Shown: positions 1 to 9,958, counted from the first letter of the stretch. The stretch is DNA of 64,000 nt from an uncultured Flavobacteriaceae bacterium (GCA_947500435.1 CANMRV010000002.1:682001-746000); one strand, 5' to 3'. Made by a program: numbers and translations. Notes: generated from the sequence alone by a model not told the origin.

Positions 1-660
1 AATTCCATAGTTGTCATCCCATATGCTGACCACCATTGGAACTTGTAATACACCACCCGCGTTGATGGTTTCGAAAAATAAACCTTCACTAGTACTAGCA
101 TTACCTATTGTTCCCCAGGCTACTTCGTTTCCATTTATAGAAAAGTTTGTTGCATCAATACCCTTTAAATTTCGATACACTTTAGATGCTTGAGCCAGAC
201 CTAACAACCTTGGCATTTGTCCGGCAGTAGAAGAAACATCTGGGGCAGTGTTTTTTTGCTTTGTCAAGTCTTTCCAAGTACCGTCTTCATTGAGACTAAA
301 AGTTAAATAATGGCCAATCATTTGGCGGCCTGCACTCATCGGTTCTTTTTCAATATCGGTGGTGGCGTAAAGGGCATGAAACAAATTTTTGGGAGTGAGA
401 AGGCCCAAAGCCATCATAAAAGTTTGATCGCGATAATAACCACTTCTAAAATCACCATTCTTAAAAGCTCGTGCCATGGCAAGTTGTGGCAATTCTTTAC
501 CATCACTGAAAATTCCGAATTTGGCTTTACCAGTTAAGACCTCTTTTCGTCCCATCAAGCTGCAAATTCGACTTAAAACCGCAGTCTCATAATCCTTTAA
601 GATTTGAGTTCGGAAGTCTTCAAAAGAAATGTCGTTGCTTGTTTTGGGTGATATATCCAT
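1..660 (-). CDS. 2-oxoacid dehydrogenase E1, alpha/beta-fusion type (partial, N-terminal 220 residues)
   Basis: The gene starts with ATG at 660 and runs off the left edge, so only the N-terminal E1-alpha part is visible. The translation begins MDISPKTSNDISFEDF. The stretch GNASTSEGLFFETINAG followed by VPMVVSIWDDNYGI matches the thiamine-diphosphate-binding segment of E1-alpha proteins (GDG-x-TSEG...N-NxxxI), with GN in place of GD. In Flavobacteriaceae this N-terminus belongs to an E1 of about 800 residues with alpha and beta chains fused, usually annotated as branched-chain 2-oxoacid dehydrogenase; the fusion is inferred because the beta half lies outside the window. A Bacteroidota-type promoter lies upstream at 680-710. 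A second fused E1 lies at 50642-52618. Confidence 0.8.
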   Translation of the reverse strand, partial: MDISPKTSNDISFEDFRTQILKDYETAVLSRICSLMGRKEVLTGKAKFGIFSDGKELPQLAMARAFKNGDFRSGYYRDQTFMMALGLLTPKNLFHALYATTDIEKEPMSAGRQMIGHYLTFSLNEDGTWKDLTKQKNTAPDVSSTAGQMPRLLGLAQASKVYRNLKGIDATNFSINGNEVAWGTIGNASTSEGLFFETINAGGVLQVPMVVSIWDDNYGI

Positions 661-679
661 CTATTACCTAAGGTTTTGG

Positions 680-710
680 CAAAAGTACTTTATATGAGGG
701 ATTAATGCAA
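680..710 (-). promoter_or_regulatory. Promoter of the E1 gene (Bacteroidota consensus)
   Basis: On the minus strand TTG (708-710), a 20-base spacer and TACTTTTG (680-687) fit the primary sigma consensus TTG-N17-23-TANNTTTG. The -7 box lies about 20 bases upstream of the start codon at 660. This is a consensus match by eye. Confidence 0.6.
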
Positions 711-821
711 CCCTACTGGAGTCATATTTATTGAATTATTGATAAAATAATAGCTGTTAAAGTGGTTTTTTATTATAAAAATAACAATATACGCTACTTA
801 CGCTAAGAATTTGTTAAAAAA

Positions 822-3671
822 TTAAAACCACTTTCTTGTGAACAATCCAGTAAGGGTTCTTGGACTGACCGTTACAATAAAACGGATTTTTTCACCATAA
901 TTAGGCTGCGAAACTTCCCAGCCATTATTTGAGTATAAGGGAAAATACAGCTCAAAATAATCAGTTACTAAATTCAAGCGAACACCAGAATCGTAAACGA
1001 ATTTTTGTTTTAATCCTCTATTTTTTACCAACCCAATATCGCCATATAATTCAATCCATCGCCAAAGATTAACGCTGGCATTGGCTGTCACCAACCAATC
1101 ATTTGAAAAACGATAACGTTCATCTAAAAAGGATTTAAAACCACCTTCAGCAATAATAACCTGCTGGCTATACAAACCAGAATCTTCTGAACGGCCTAGA
1201 TATGCATAATCAAAAAGATAATCAGTAGGGCGATCAAGAGCAAAACTGAAGAAATCAGAATTGGTTTTATTTCTCAGGAATTTTCCAGCGTAAAGTCTCA
1301 GATTAAACTGCCTATTGTTTTGAAAGAGTTTGCGATATTCATATTCTGCCGCAAATTTTGTGAATTTACCTGCTTGTTGGAAATCTAAGAACAACGAGGA
1401 GTAGTTTAAAATGTTATTATCAACATTTGTGTATCGAATATTGAAAACACTGTAATCAGGATTCTCCGGATCGTTTCTTAAATCAGCCAGACTCTCATCA
1501 ATGTCCCTGAAAATATTGAGGTAACGAAATGATAAAAACTGTCTTTTGTTCGAGATTAAATTTTTCGGCCGCCAACCAAAACTTAAAGAAGGGGTTATGG
1601 TAGAGTATCTTGAATTGACATTAAAATGTGAGGTCGAACCCCTTAGGGCATAATTCGCAACATACAAGCCAGTTTTAGTCAGATACTTTCGGTATGAAAG
1701 TTTACCATACCCGACGAAGGCTTTTTCTCGAAAAGAATAGGAGGGAGCAAAGTCATATACAAATGGACGCTCAAGTAATGTTTTGTTATAGAGTCGAAGC
1801 CCTGGAGTCCACCCATCATAAATATTGAAATTTAATACAGGAACATAAAAAACCTGATTATAATAGGGATTTTCTGAGTCCCTGAAAAAAGTAAATTTCA
1901 GTTTTTTGTTACCTGATAAAAACCCTCCAAGGGATTTCCAGTTGTCACGTTGATTGAACTCAGGTATTTTTTGGTCGTAATTTAATACAAGCCTTTCTTC
2001 ATCATTTCTAGGAATGGTTATCGTTTTTTCCTTTTTAATATTAGAAAACCAGTATTTCGATACCACTGAATCATTCTTTAAACCGAACATTGAGATGGGA
2101 ACGACCGTACCTTCCTTATTTTTCAGAGTAACGTAGAGGGAATCCTCCGTTTTTTTCACCCTTTTTATTTTATAATCGATTATTCGGTCAGAGTTGACAT
2201 AGTTGTTGAAAAACCAATCAATATCTTGGTCAGCTGAGCGTTTTAAAATGGATTCGAAGTCTAAAACCCGTACGCGATTCAGTTGGTAATATCTGTAAAA
2301 TGTCTTTATACTTTCATCGATTTTCTCTTTTCCAATATAACTTGCTAAATAGGCTAAACCCAGCCCAGCTTTATATTTATTACCAATTTTTTGGTTCGCT
2401 ACAATAAGTGAATCATTGGGTGTGATTAAAGGTTGGTCCAAATTTTTTCTTGCTAGTCCAAGATAGAAAAAAGGATACTGTTCGTTAAAACCCATCTTGG
2501 CTAGATTGAAACTACGAATACCCCATATTTTTGACAATTTACCCAATAGCTTTTGGTCTGGGTAAAATTCATCAACATATGCAATCATCAAGTAATTGGC
2601 AATTGCATCATTGAGCCATTGCTCTTTTCTCGGGTTCAGATAAATGGTTTCTTCAAGAATATTGGTGAGTGCAGTTTTTAGAATTTTCATTTCAAACTGA
2701 AAACGCTCTTCATAAGGTCTTATAAATTTTGGTAATTGATTAAGTCCGTATAATGGGTTTTTACTGTAGTCAATATTGCTGACCAAAAGCTGTGCATGCG
2801 GATACTTTCCAAGATTCTCATAAAGAAACTCGGTAACCCTGTTGATAGATAATCCCTGTAAGACAGCATCATATTTTGTTGCGGTAATGTCAGTCTTAAT
2901 GGTCATATGAGGCGTAACATGTGTTGTGAAGGTATTCTCGGGTGAAAAAATCAATTCACAACTTTTATGACGATTTCCTTCCAATTGAGCCTGTTGTCCA
3001 CTTGGAAATTGTGAATTTCCTAAAACCCTATAATTTGAAGCCAAGTAAAGTCCTTCAGGATAAATCAAATTTAATGTGGTCTCAGTAACATCGGTATGTA
3101 AATCTTCAAGATTTTTGTTCGAATACAAATGCCATTTACCATCAAATACAGCGGGAGTTAAATACCAATCCTTTAGGTAATATTCATTTCTGTTGCTGTA
3201 TCCGTATGGTGTATACTTATTGGGTGGTAACTTAACAGTGTACGTGATGAATATCTTTGCTGATTTGTTTGGCAGTATTGGTTTATTCAAATACATCTTG
3301 AGAATATCCTTGCCAGAAGTTCGCTCCCAAGTTATTCCACGGTAATCATCATCAACTACAGTCATAATGTTAGTGAAGCCTCTCTCACCATCTTTTGCTA
3401 AATGCAGACTTTTCTTGAACTGCTCAGCAAAACTCTTTGCTAAAGCAGTATTCTTATCTGAATAAGCATGGGCCCAATCATTGAAGTATAGAGTTTCTAA
3501 AGTTTCTTTGGAATTGTTCTGGTAGGTAAACTCTTGTTGAATGCTAAGTTCTTTGGTTTCATCACTTAACCTAACATTCAGCGTATTCACATGCTGCGCC
3601 GACGCTGAGTACATACTCGACAAAAGGATGAGGACACTTATGACAATATTTAGTTGAATTTTTTGCTTCAA
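822..3671 (-). CDS. M1-peptidase-like protein with C-terminal outer-membrane barrel, zinc site missing
   Basis: 949 residues. A signal peptide covers residues 1-25 (SASA before QH). The N-terminal half follows the M1 aminopeptidase layout: a beta-rich region, then a helical region with WLNDAIANY at 352-360, which matches the M1 motif WLNEGxAxY. The HExxH helix that should lie some 20 residues upstream is absent (residues 328-340 read MKILKTALTNILE), so zinc-dependent catalysis is unlikely. From about residue 640 the sequence alternates aromatic and polar residues like a beta-barrel and ends in RKWF, a typical outer-membrane protein terminus with a final Phe. The likely role is a surface or periplasm-facing outer-membrane protein with a scaffold or binding domain. 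It starts 12 bases after the LOG-family gene ends, so the two may be co-transcribed. Confidence 0.65.
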   Translation of the reverse strand: MKQKIQLNIVISVLILLSSMYSASAQHVNTLNVRLSDETKELSIQQEFTYQNNSKETLETLYFNDWAHAYSDKNTALAKSFAEQFKKSLHLAKDGERGFTNIMTVVDDDYRGITWERTSGKDILKMYLNKPILPNKSAKIFITYTVKLPPNKYTPYGYSNRNEYYLKDWYLTPAVFDGKWHLYSNKNLEDLHTDVTETTLNLIYPEGLYLASNYRVLGNSQFPSGQQAQLEGNRHKSCELIFSPENTFTTHVTPHMTIKTDITATKYDAVLQGLSINRVTEFLYENLGKYPHAQLLVSNIDYSKNPLYGLNQLPKFIRPYEERFQFEMKILKTALTNILEETIYLNPRKEQWLNDAIANYLMIAYVDEFYPDQKLLGKLSKIWGIRSFNLAKMGFNEQYPFFYLGLARKNLDQPLITPNDSLIVANQKIGNKYKAGLGLAYLASYIGKEKIDESIKTFYRYYQLNRVRVLDFESILKRSADQDIDWFFNNYVNSDRIIDYKIKRVKKTEDSLYVTLKNKEGTVVPISMFGLKNDSVVSKYWFSNIKKEKTITIPRNDEERLVLNYDQKIPEFNQRDNWKSLGGFLSGNKKLKFTFFRDSENPYYNQVFYVPVLNFNIYDGWTPGLRLYNKTLLERPFVYDFAPSYSFREKAFVGYGKLSYRKYLTKTGLYVANYALRGSTSHFNVNSRYSTITPSLSFGWRPKNLISNKRQFLSFRYLNIFRDIDESLADLRNDPENPDYSVFNIRYTNVDNNILNYSSLFLDFQQAGKFTKFAAEYEYRKLFQNNRQFNLRLYAGKFLRNKTNSDFFSFALDRPTDYLFDYAYLGRSEDSGLYSQQVIIAEGGFKSFLDERYRFSNDWLVTANASVNLWRWIELYGDIGLVKNRGLKQKFVYDSGVRLNLVTDYFELYFPLYSNNGWEVSQPNYGEKIRFIVTVSPRTLTGLFTRKWF

Positions 3672-3682
3672 TGAAAAAAGGA

Positions 3683-4390
3683 TTAGAAGTTGGGACTCAA
3701 AGAACGGCCTTTGTAGAATGCATCAATAATGTCTACAACTTCATCTTCGGTATCTACTAAATGGATAAGGTCTAAATCTTCTGGGCTAATATTTTTAACT
3801 TCTAGCATTGTATTTTTAACCCAGTCCATCAAACCTTTCCAAAAATCCGTTCCTACTAGAATAATTGGAAACTTTTCAATTTTATTTGTTTGAATTAAAG
3901 TAATCGCTTCGAAAAGTTCATCCAAAGTGCCAAACCCACCGGGCATTACGACAAAACCTTGCGAATATTTGACGAACATTACTTTGCGAACAAAGAAGTA
4001 ATCAAAATCAAGACTTTTATCACCATCTATATAAGGGTTGTCGTGTTGCTCAAAAGGCAAATCAATGTTTAAACCTACAGATACTCCTCCTGCCAGATTT
4101 GCCCCTCGGTTACCAGCTTCCATGATACCAGGACCCCCTCCTGTAATAACTCCGTATCCGGCCTCGGCAATGCTCTTGGCAATACTTGTGGCTAACTTGT
4201 AATACTTATCATTCTCTTTGGTTCGTGCCGAGCCAAAGATTGAAACACATGGTCCGATTACGCTCATGCGCTCAAAACCGTTGACAAATTCTCCCATGAT
4301 TTTGAACAAAGCCCAGGAGTCGTTTGTTTTTATTTCATTCCAACCTTTATGATGTTGTTCTTTTCTCATGCTTAGATTTTTTGTTGTCAT
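3683..4390 (-). CDS. TIGR00730-family LOG-like Rossmann-fold protein (nucleotide 5'-phosphate phosphoribohydrolase type)
   Basis: 235 residues. GGGPGIMEAGNRGA and MPGGFGTLDELFE are the two signature motifs of the LOG/TIGR00730 family (PGGxGTxxE). Relatives release the base from nucleoside 5'-monophosphates, including cytokinin ribotides; older annotations call them lysine decarboxylases. The bacterial substrate here cannot be read from sequence. The ATG at 4388-4390 lies inside a palindrome (4389-4407), so the in-frame ATG at 4369 (MRKEQHHKGW) is a credible alternative start that fits family members better. It lies between uvrA and the M1-like gene on the same strand. Confidence 0.8.
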   Translation of the reverse strand: MTTKNLSMRKEQHHKGWNEIKTNDSWALFKIMGEFVNGFERMSVIGPCVSIFGSARTKENDKYYKLATSIAKSIAEAGYGVITGGGPGIMEAGNRGANLAGGVSVGLNIDLPFEQHDNPYIDGDKSLDFDYFFVRKVMFVKYSQGFVVMPGGFGTLDELFEAITLIQTNKIEKFPIILVGTDFWKGLMDWVKNTMLEVKNISPEDLDLIHLVDTEDEVVDIIDAFYKGRSLSPNF

Positions 4391-4407
4391 TCCCGCAAGG
4401 CGGGAAT
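4389..4407. repeat. Palindromic element ATTCCC-N7-GGGAAT
   Basis: The sequence ATTCCCGCAAGGCGGGAAT has perfect 8-base arms around a 3-base centre. It has the same outer arms as the element at 29712-29731. The general form resembles dRS3-type dispersed repeats (ATTCCC-N8-GGGAAT) described in Neisseria; homology to those is not claimed. It overlaps the first start codon of the LOG-family gene. Confidence 0.5.
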
Positions 4408-4473
4408 CTATTTTATCTTCATTTCCCTGAATAGGAAAATCTTAATATTTTTATTGCGTATCTCGTAAACAAC

Positions 4474-7308
4474 CTACAACCCCAATTCTTTCTTCAAAAA
4501 CTTTGCCGTATAACTTTTCTTGTCTTTTGCAACAGCTTCAGGAGTTCCTTTGGCAACAACCATTCCGCCGCCACGACCACCTTCGTAGCCAATATCGATG
4601 ATATAATCGGACATTTTAATAACATCCATATTGTGTTCAATAACCAAGATAGTATTTCCTTTGTCTACCAAACGGTTCAAAACTTCCATTAGTACGCGAA
4701 TATCTTCAAAGTGAAGTCCCGTTGTTGGTTCGTCTAATATATAAAATGTGTTTCCCGTATCTCTTTTTGAAAGTTCGGTTGCCAGTTTAATACGCTGCGC
4801 TTCTCCACCTGATAAGGTAGTCGACTGCTGTCCTAAAGAGATATACCCTAGTCCAACATCTTGAATGGTCTTTAACTTTCTATGGATTTTCGGAATAAGC
4901 TCAAAGAAATCAACTGCTTCGTTAATCGTCATTTCCAATACATCTGAAATGGATTTTCCTTTGTACCTAATTTCTAGGGTTTCCCGATTAAATCGTTTGC
5001 CATTGCACGTTTCGCATTCCACATAAACATCGGGTAGAAAGTTCATTTCGATAACTCGAAGGCCTCCACCTTGACATGTTTCACATCGCCCCCCAGTTAC
5101 ATTAAAGCTAAAACGACCAGGTTTATAACCGCGAATAGCTGCTTCAGGAGTTTTAGCAAAAAGTGAACGAATTTCACTAAAAACACCCGTGTAGGTAGCC
5201 GGATTCGAACGTGGGGTTCTCCCAATCGGACTTTGATTGATATCAATTACTTTGTCAATATGTTCTAGCCCTGTAATTTTCTTGTAAGGCATTGGTTTTT
5301 TAACACCATTGAAATAATGGGCATTCATAATAGGGTAGAGGGTCTCATTGATTAATGTGGACTTTCCACTACCGGAAACTCCCGTTACTCCTATCATTTT
5401 GCCCAAAGGAAGTTCTATGGAAACGTTTTTAAGATTATTCCCAGTACAACCGGAAAGGGTGATTTTCTCCCCATTTCCTTTTCTACGTTTTTTAGGTGTA
5501 GCAATCTCTTTTTTACCTGTAATGTAATCAGCTGTAAGTGTATTTTCTTTTTTTAAATCTTTCGGAAGTCCTTGAGAAATAATTTCTCCACCATGCCGTC
5601 CCGCTTTCGGCCCAATATCTATAACATGGTCCGCCCTTTCTATCATATCTCGGTCGTGTTCAACCACTATTACGGAGTTGCCAATATCACGCAGTGATTC
5701 CAGAGATTGGATTAGGCGGTCATTGTCGCGCTGGTGTAAACCAATACTTGGCTCATCTAAAATATACAAGACACCAACCAATTGCGAACCGATTTGAGTC
5801 GCCAAACGAATACGCTGCGCCTCTCCACCAGATAAGGACTTTGAACTTCGATTTAACGATAGATAATCGAGACCAACATCTAACAAAAACTGAATTCTTG
5901 TTTTGATTTCCTTTATGATTTCTTCAGCAATCTTTAACTGATTGCCCTCTAGTGTCTTTTGTAAATCCTTGAAAAAATCAGCTAATTCAGCAATGTCTAG
6001 ATGCGCCAATTCAGCGATGTTTTTCTCATCAATTTTGAAATTGAGAGATTCTTTTCGTAAACGCGAACCTTTGCAAGTTGGGCAAATCACCTTGTCCATA
6101 TACTCTTTAGCCCATCTTTTTATAGATGCAGAAGCGGCTTCGTCAAATTGGCTTTTAATGAAATTGGCGATTCCTTCATAATCAATCTTGTACGATCGCT
6201 TTACGCCAAGTGTTTTTGAGTTTACCTCAAAACTTTCGTTTCCGCCATTCAGGAGAACGCTCATTGCTTCTTCCGGAATTTTTGAAATTGGGTCCGTTAT
6301 TTCAAATTCATACCGTTGCGCGATAGTTTCAATTTGTTTAAAAGCCCAAGACTTTTTGTATTCCCCTAAAGGAGCAATTCCTCCCGACTTAATCGATAAT
6401 TTTTTATTCGGGAATATCTTTAGCTCGTTTACTTCATGAACATGGCCGAGCCCATTGCAATGGGAGCACATTCCCTTTGGGGAATTAAAGGAAAAGGTAT
6501 TGGGCTCAGGACTAGGATATGAGATACCAGTGCTGGGACACATTAAGTCGCGGCTAAAATATCTAGCAACTGAAGCACCTTCTTCAAGAACCATTAAAAC
6601 ATTATCCCCACTATACATTGCTGTATTGATTGATTCCGAAAGACGCTTATCCATATCCTGGGTGTCACTTACTTTCAAGCGGTCAATAACGATTTCAATA
6701 TCGTGCACCTTGTAACGGTCCACTTTCATTCCTTTTGTGATATCTTTTACTTCACCATCAACCCGGACTTTTACAAAACCCTGTTTTCCAATTTGTTCAA
6801 AAAGCTCGCGGTAGTGTCCTTTTCTTGATTTAATGATGGGGGCGAGAACATTTATCTTCTTTCCGTCGTAGTCTGTTTTGATGAGTTGCTTGATCTGCTC
6901 ATCGCTATAACTGACCATCTTTTCACCCGTATTATAACTATAGGCATCGCCGGCTCTGGCAAATAATAGACGAAGAAAATCGTAAATCTCCGTAATGGTG
7001 CCAACAGTGGAACGAGGAGACTTTGAAGTTGTCTTTTGTTCGATTGCAATAACAGGGGATAGTCCATCGATTTTGTCCACATCAGGTCGCTCCAATCCAC
7101 CCAAAAACTGACGGGCATATGCCGAGAAAGTTTCAATATAGCGGCGTTGGCCTTCCGCATAAATAGTATCAAAAGCCAGTGACGATTTACCACTACCGGA
7201 GAGTCCAGTAATTACCACTAATTTCTCTCTGGGTATAGTCACATCGATGTTCTTTAAATTGTGAACACGGGCACCTTTAACCTCTATATTTTCCTCGTAG
7301 TTTATCAT
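4474..7308 (-). CDS. uvrA: Excinuclease ABC subunit A
   Basis: 944 residues, the usual UvrA length. There are two ABC ATPase modules. Walker A sites are GLSGSGKSS near the N-terminus and GVSGSGKST in the second module. Signature motifs SLSGGEAQR and TLSGGEAQR and Walker B segments [11 protein letters not shown] and [11 protein letters not shown] are complete. Zinc-finger cysteine pairs are visible ([35 protein letters not shown]). It recognises damage in nucleotide excision repair with UvrB and UvrC, neither of which is in the window. Its 5' end faces the 175-residue gene at 7430, with a short AT-rich divergent region between them. Confidence 0.97.
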   Translation of the reverse strand: MINYEENIEVKGARVHNLKNIDVTIPREKLVVITGLSGSGKSSLAFDTIYAEGQRRYIETFSAYARQFLGGLERPDVDKIDGLSPVIAIEQKTTSKSPRSTVGTITEIYDFLRLLFARAGDAYSYNTGEKMVSYSDEQIKQLIKTDYDGKKINVLAPIIKSRKGHYRELFEQIGKQGFVKVRVDGEVKDITKGMKVDRYKVHDIEIVIDRLKVSDTQDMDKRLSESINTAMYSGDNVLMVLEEGASVARYFSRDLMCPSTGISYPSPEPNTFSFNSPKGMCSHCNGLGHVHEVNELKIFPNKKLSIKSGGIAPLGEYKKSWAFKQIETIAQRYEFEITDPISKIPEEAMSVLLNGGNESFEVNSKTLGVKRSYKIDYEGIANFIKSQFDEAASASIKRWAKEYMDKVICPTCKGSRLRKESLNFKIDEKNIAELAHLDIAELADFFKDLQKTLEGNQLKIAEEIIKEIKTRIQFLLDVGLDYLSLNRSSKSLSGGEAQRIRLATQIGSQLVGVLYILDEPSIGLHQRDNDRLIQSLESLRDIGNSVIVVEHDRDMIERADHVIDIGPKAGRHGGEIISQGLPKDLKKENTLTADYITGKKEIATPKKRRKGNGEKITLSGCTGNNLKNVSIELPLGKMIGVTGVSGSGKSTLINETLYPIMNAHYFNGVKKPMPYKKITGLEHIDKVIDINQSPIGRTPRSNPATYTGVFSEIRSLFAKTPEAAIRGYKPGRFSFNVTGGRCETCQGGGLRVIEMNFLPDVYVECETCNGKRFNRETLEIRYKGKSISDVLEMTINEAVDFFELIPKIHRKLKTIQDVGLGYISLGQQSTTLSGGEAQRIKLATELSKRDTGNTFYILDEPTTGLHFEDIRVLMEVLNRLVDKGNTILVIEHNMDVIKMSDYIIDIGYEGGRGGGMVVAKGTPEAVAKDKKSYTAKFLKKELGL

Positions 7309-7371
7309 TCAATTAGGCAAAGCTGCAAAAGTACGATTTTGACCTCTAAAACGAGAATTGGTTTCAAAACC

Positions 7372-7404
7372 TTTTTGATATTTAAATGTTAGATTCTAAC
7401 TTTG
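7372..7404 (+). promoter_or_regulatory. Promoter of the 175-residue gene
   Basis: TTG (7375-7377), a 19-base spacer and TAACTTTG (7397-7404) match the Bacteroidota consensus, with the ATG 25 bases downstream at 7430. Confidence 0.6.
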
Positions 7405-7429
7405 AATTTTTAACAGAAAAATACTACAA

Positions 7430-7957
7430 ATGCAATTATTAGGGATAGGCTCAAGAATCAGTCATAACGAATATGGAAAAGGCGTTGTTACCAATGTAAC
7501 CTCAAAACATTATTGGGTTACGTTTATGGACAACGGACTTGAAACTATTGATTTAGATGACGACATCGAAGTTATAGAAGCAGTGGAAGACGAAGTTGAT
7601 ACCATAAGCTTTTCTGAAGTCGAACAATCGTTGATTTCTATTTTACGAAAATGGAGCGATGCCTCTTCGATTAGTCCTATCGCAGATAAATGGAAAGGAG
7701 GTAATCTCGTGTTAGAACCAAAAGATTCAAATCTTTCGAATAAGGAGGTTCCTATCGAAACTTTTTTTCATAAAATCGTAATGGTACGCGACCGAATTCG
7801 TGTTATGGAACAAAAAATAAATTCTAGCAAGAATTTAGATGACCAAGAGAAAGTAGACCTACAGCAATATATCACTCGCATTTATGGGAGTTTGACCACC
7901 TTCAATGTGCTGTTTAAAAATCAGAGCGATAATTTTGTGGGGGAGCGGAATAAGTAA
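7430..7957 (+). CDS. Conserved hypothetical protein with N-terminal tudor/KOW-like segment
   Basis: 175 residues with no signal peptide and no membrane segment, so probably cytoplasmic. The first 50 residues (IGSRISHNEYGKGVVTNV...WVTFMDNG) resemble the small SH3/tudor-like module at the C-terminus of UvrD/PcrA helicases, which binds nucleic acid or RNA polymerase. An acidic linker follows, then a mostly helical region (about 60-170). It is divergent from uvrA and has its own promoter. A link to DNA repair or transcription is possible but rests on the N-terminal resemblance and location only. Confidence 0.6.
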   Translation: MQLLGIGSRISHNEYGKGVVTNVTSKHYWVTFMDNGLETIDLDDDIEVIEAVEDEVDTISFSEVEQSLISILRKWSDASSISPIADKWKGGNLVLEPKDSNLSNKEVPIETFFHKIVMVRDRIRVMEQKINSSKNLDDQEKVDLQQYITRIYGSLTTFNVLFKNQSDNFVGERNK

Positions 7958-8036
7958 AAATTTAAATAGCACATGAAAATCAACAAAGTGCTTCTATGAA
8001 CATTAATGAAGTACCTACTCAAAATCTCATATGCTC

Positions 8037-8077
8037 AAAGAGTGTTTGCAAAAAAATAGAATTAGCAAACACTCTTT
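8037..8077. terminator. Bidirectional terminator-like hairpin
   Basis: Perfect 13-base arms AAAGAGTGTTTGC (8037-8049) and GCAAACACTCTTT (8065-8077) enclose a 15-base AT-rich loop. It lies between the convergent genes ending at 7957 (+) and 8094 (-) and could stop transcription from both sides. Confidence 0.65.
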
Positions 8078-8093
8078 ACTATTTAAAGTAAAT

Positions 8094-8954
8094 TTATTTC
8101 ACTGCAGTGACGGTGTAACCTTCTTTTCTTAACATTTGAATAACTCCATCTTCTCCAATTAAATGAGCTGCCCCTACACCGAAAAAAGTGGGCTGCTCTT
8201 TAGAAAAAGCTTCTATTTTAGAAATCCAGTTTTTATTGCGATTGGTTAGCATTATATCCTTATGCTTTTCCATAATTATGCTCTCATCCGAATCAGTCAT
8301 CTCTTGAATCCCAGATAAATTGCCATTGTTGTAATGTTTCATCATTTCCTGGAATTTTATCTTATCTTTTTTTAAATCATCTTCGATAGAGGCCATTAAA
8401 TCTTTAACCTGATCTTCATAGGGAATTTCATCGAAAAGCTTCATTTGTTCTTCGACCGTCTCTAGTCCTAAAATCTCTTCTTTTTGTTCTTGAGCTACTT
8501 GCATCAAAGCACCTTCAAAAGATTGAACTGGACAATCTAGATATTTCGTTATTAACATTGCTGATAAGAAAAAGGGTTTAAATGTTGCGAAGGCATTTAA
8601 AGGAGCTCCAAATTGCTCTTGAAGAAATCCATCTAAAGATGCATATTCCTCTTCTGAAAGTAAGTCCTTTATATTTTGATTGTCTTTCATGGCTACCTGA
8701 CTCATCATTCTTGATTGCATGGTCGGATCATCCATGTCCAATTCCAGAACCAATAATGAGGTCTTATCCAAAGCCGATTTGACATTATCATCTAAGGTGG
8801 CATCACAGGTCACGTGAATTGTTCCGAACACATAAGAAGGTGTTTCAAGGCTTTTACCTGAGACCTCCCAAAGTAAGGCGTTTTCCAAGTCTTGCGCTTG
8901 CATGAAAGAAATGCTTAGTAACATTAGTACTAAAAGGGATAGTGCTTTTTTCAT
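8094..8954 (-). CDS. TraB/GumN family protein (exported, Tiki-like fold)
   Basis: 286 residues with a signal peptide (about 1-20, MQAQ before DLEN). GTIHV near residue 43 and GAAHL near 260 are the paired GxxH motifs that bind metal in the TraB/GumN/Tiki superfamily. The family includes metalloproteases; many bacterial members are uncharacterised, so a protease role is only possible. The conserved WEVSG and ELD(M/D)DP segments are also present. It is the first gene of the minus-strand block after the hairpin at 8037-8077 and is separated from the next upstream gene by 54 bases. Confidence 0.75.
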   Translation of the reverse strand: MKKALSLLVLMLLSISFMQAQDLENALLWEVSGKSLETPSYVFGTIHVTCDATLDDNVKSALDKTSLLVLELDMDDPTMQSRMMSQVAMKDNQNIKDLLSEEEYASLDGFLQEQFGAPLNAFATFKPFFLSAMLITKYLDCPVQSFEGALMQVAQEQKEEILGLETVEEQMKLFDEIPYEDQVKDLMASIEDDLKKDKIKFQEMMKHYNNGNLSGIQEMTDSDESIIMEKHKDIMLTNRNKNWISKIEAFSKEQPTFFGVGAAHLIGEDGVIQMLRKEGYTVTAVK

Positions 8955-9008
8955 CTTATTATAGTTTTATTTCCCCATTAGTACTTTTTTTAAGCTCATT
9001 GTTACATC

Positions 9009-9785
9009 TTAAACCGCTTCTTTCTTCTCACTCATATACTTCCAATAACGTTTTGGCACATGCTGAGTGTGTAACTTCATATTGATTCGTGACTTGATAT
9101 TGGTGCTTTTGAAGTAGTTGTTCCATAAATCTTGATAATTGTATTCATCACCTGTAAAGGCATCACTTTTACGAATACTATTGGTGTGGATTTCTTTTAA
9201 GTCCAAAGAAATTATCTCTACCGAATTTAAATCATAGAACAAGCCGTATTTGCGTTTGACATCATAAATCAACCATTGTTGGTCAGCGTAGCGGGACCTA
9301 AAATGTTTTGAAATTAAGGGCAGTACATCAAAATCAGGTTCAATATTTGCAAAATAAACATCATCTTGTGTTAATTGAAAGCGTACAAACGCCTCCATAC
9401 GATGCTTTTCACGCCCCACAGACTTTGCCAGTTGACTAATTTTCAAAATCGTATCATCGGTAAAGTTAAGATGAAGCATATCTGTTGTCGAAAACATATT
9501 ACGGATGTACCGATAGAGCAGGAGCTCAATCCCCTTGGTTTCACTAAGAAAGGCGAAATACACATTTTTGATAGCGGAATTGCTTTTCTTCTGAACCCCA
9601 TTCCATACCCGTTTGGCCTTATCCATTTGAGTGAAAACAGTTTCTGTTTCAGAAAATAATCCTCTTTGGGCAGCTGAATTCTTCTGAATATCAGCGATTT
9701 GAACTTGTTCGTCAAAGGCCTTAAACACAGTGGTTAAGAACCCATTGAAGCTACCATCGTAAATTAAAACTTTTGAATTTTTCAT
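9009..9785 (-). CDS. TIGR03915-family putative DNA repair protein (partner of radical-SAM protein)
   Basis: 258 residues. The opening (KVLIYDGSFNGFLTTVFKAFDE) and the later WLIYDVKRKYGLFYDL and YWKYMSEK segments match the TIGR03915/DUF4130 type, which occurs beside TIGR03916 radical-SAM proteins. The biochemical role is not established; the family name rests on gene pairing and predicted nucleic-acid contact. It is the third gene of the operon running from 11221 to 9009, starting 2 bases after the stop of the 52-residue ORF. No signal peptide is visible, so it is cytoplasmic. Confidence 0.8.
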   Translation of the reverse strand: MKNSKVLIYDGSFNGFLTTVFKAFDEQVQIADIQKNSAAQRGLFSETETVFTQMDKAKRVWNGVQKKSNSAIKNVYFAFLSETKGIELLLYRYIRNMFSTTDMLHLNFTDDTILKISQLAKSVGREKHRMEAFVRFQLTQDDVYFANIEPDFDVLPLISKHFRSRYADQQWLIYDVKRKYGLFYDLNSVEIISLDLKEIHTNSIRKSDAFTGDEYNYQDLWNNYFKSTNIKSRINMKLHTQHVPKRYWKYMSEKKEAV

Positions 9786-9787
9786 GT

Positions 9788-9946
9788 TTAGGCATTTAAA
9801 ATGAAATAGTATAGTCTTCTTTTAACTTGACTACGGAGCGCTACAAAATCATAACCGAGCTTTAACATAGCTTGTCTGCTGCTTTCCACTAGCTCGGTTA
9901 AACTGTTGGTAAAGGAATTGTTCTGGGTACTTTGCGTAATATCCAT
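9788..9946 (-). CDS. Small 52-residue protein inside the radical-SAM/TIGR03915 operon
   Basis: ATG at 9946 (minus strand) opens a 52-codon frame ending in TAA at 9788. The translation starts MDITQSTQNNSFTNSLTEL and ends VKRRLYYFILNA. It exactly fills the gap between its neighbours, 12 bases after the radical-SAM stop and 2 bases before the next ATG, which is hard to explain unless it is translated. The N-terminal half is polar, the middle looks helical (ELVESSRQAMLKLG), and the C-terminus is basic then hydrophobic. I do not recognise a family. It could be an accessory subunit or a translational coupling leader. Confidence 0.55.
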   Translation of the reverse strand: MDITQSTQNNSFTNSLTELVESSRQAMLKLGYDFVALRSQVKRRLYYFILNA

Positions 9947-9958
9947 TTGAGTTATTTT

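Noticed and set aside
11..537. Two plus-strand frames at the left edge
   Set aside because: They are antisense to the E1 gene, whose protein sequence is clearly conserved.
5694..7193. Several open frames of 70-113 codons within uvrA on both strands
   Set aside because: They are shadows of the strongly conserved UvrA frame.
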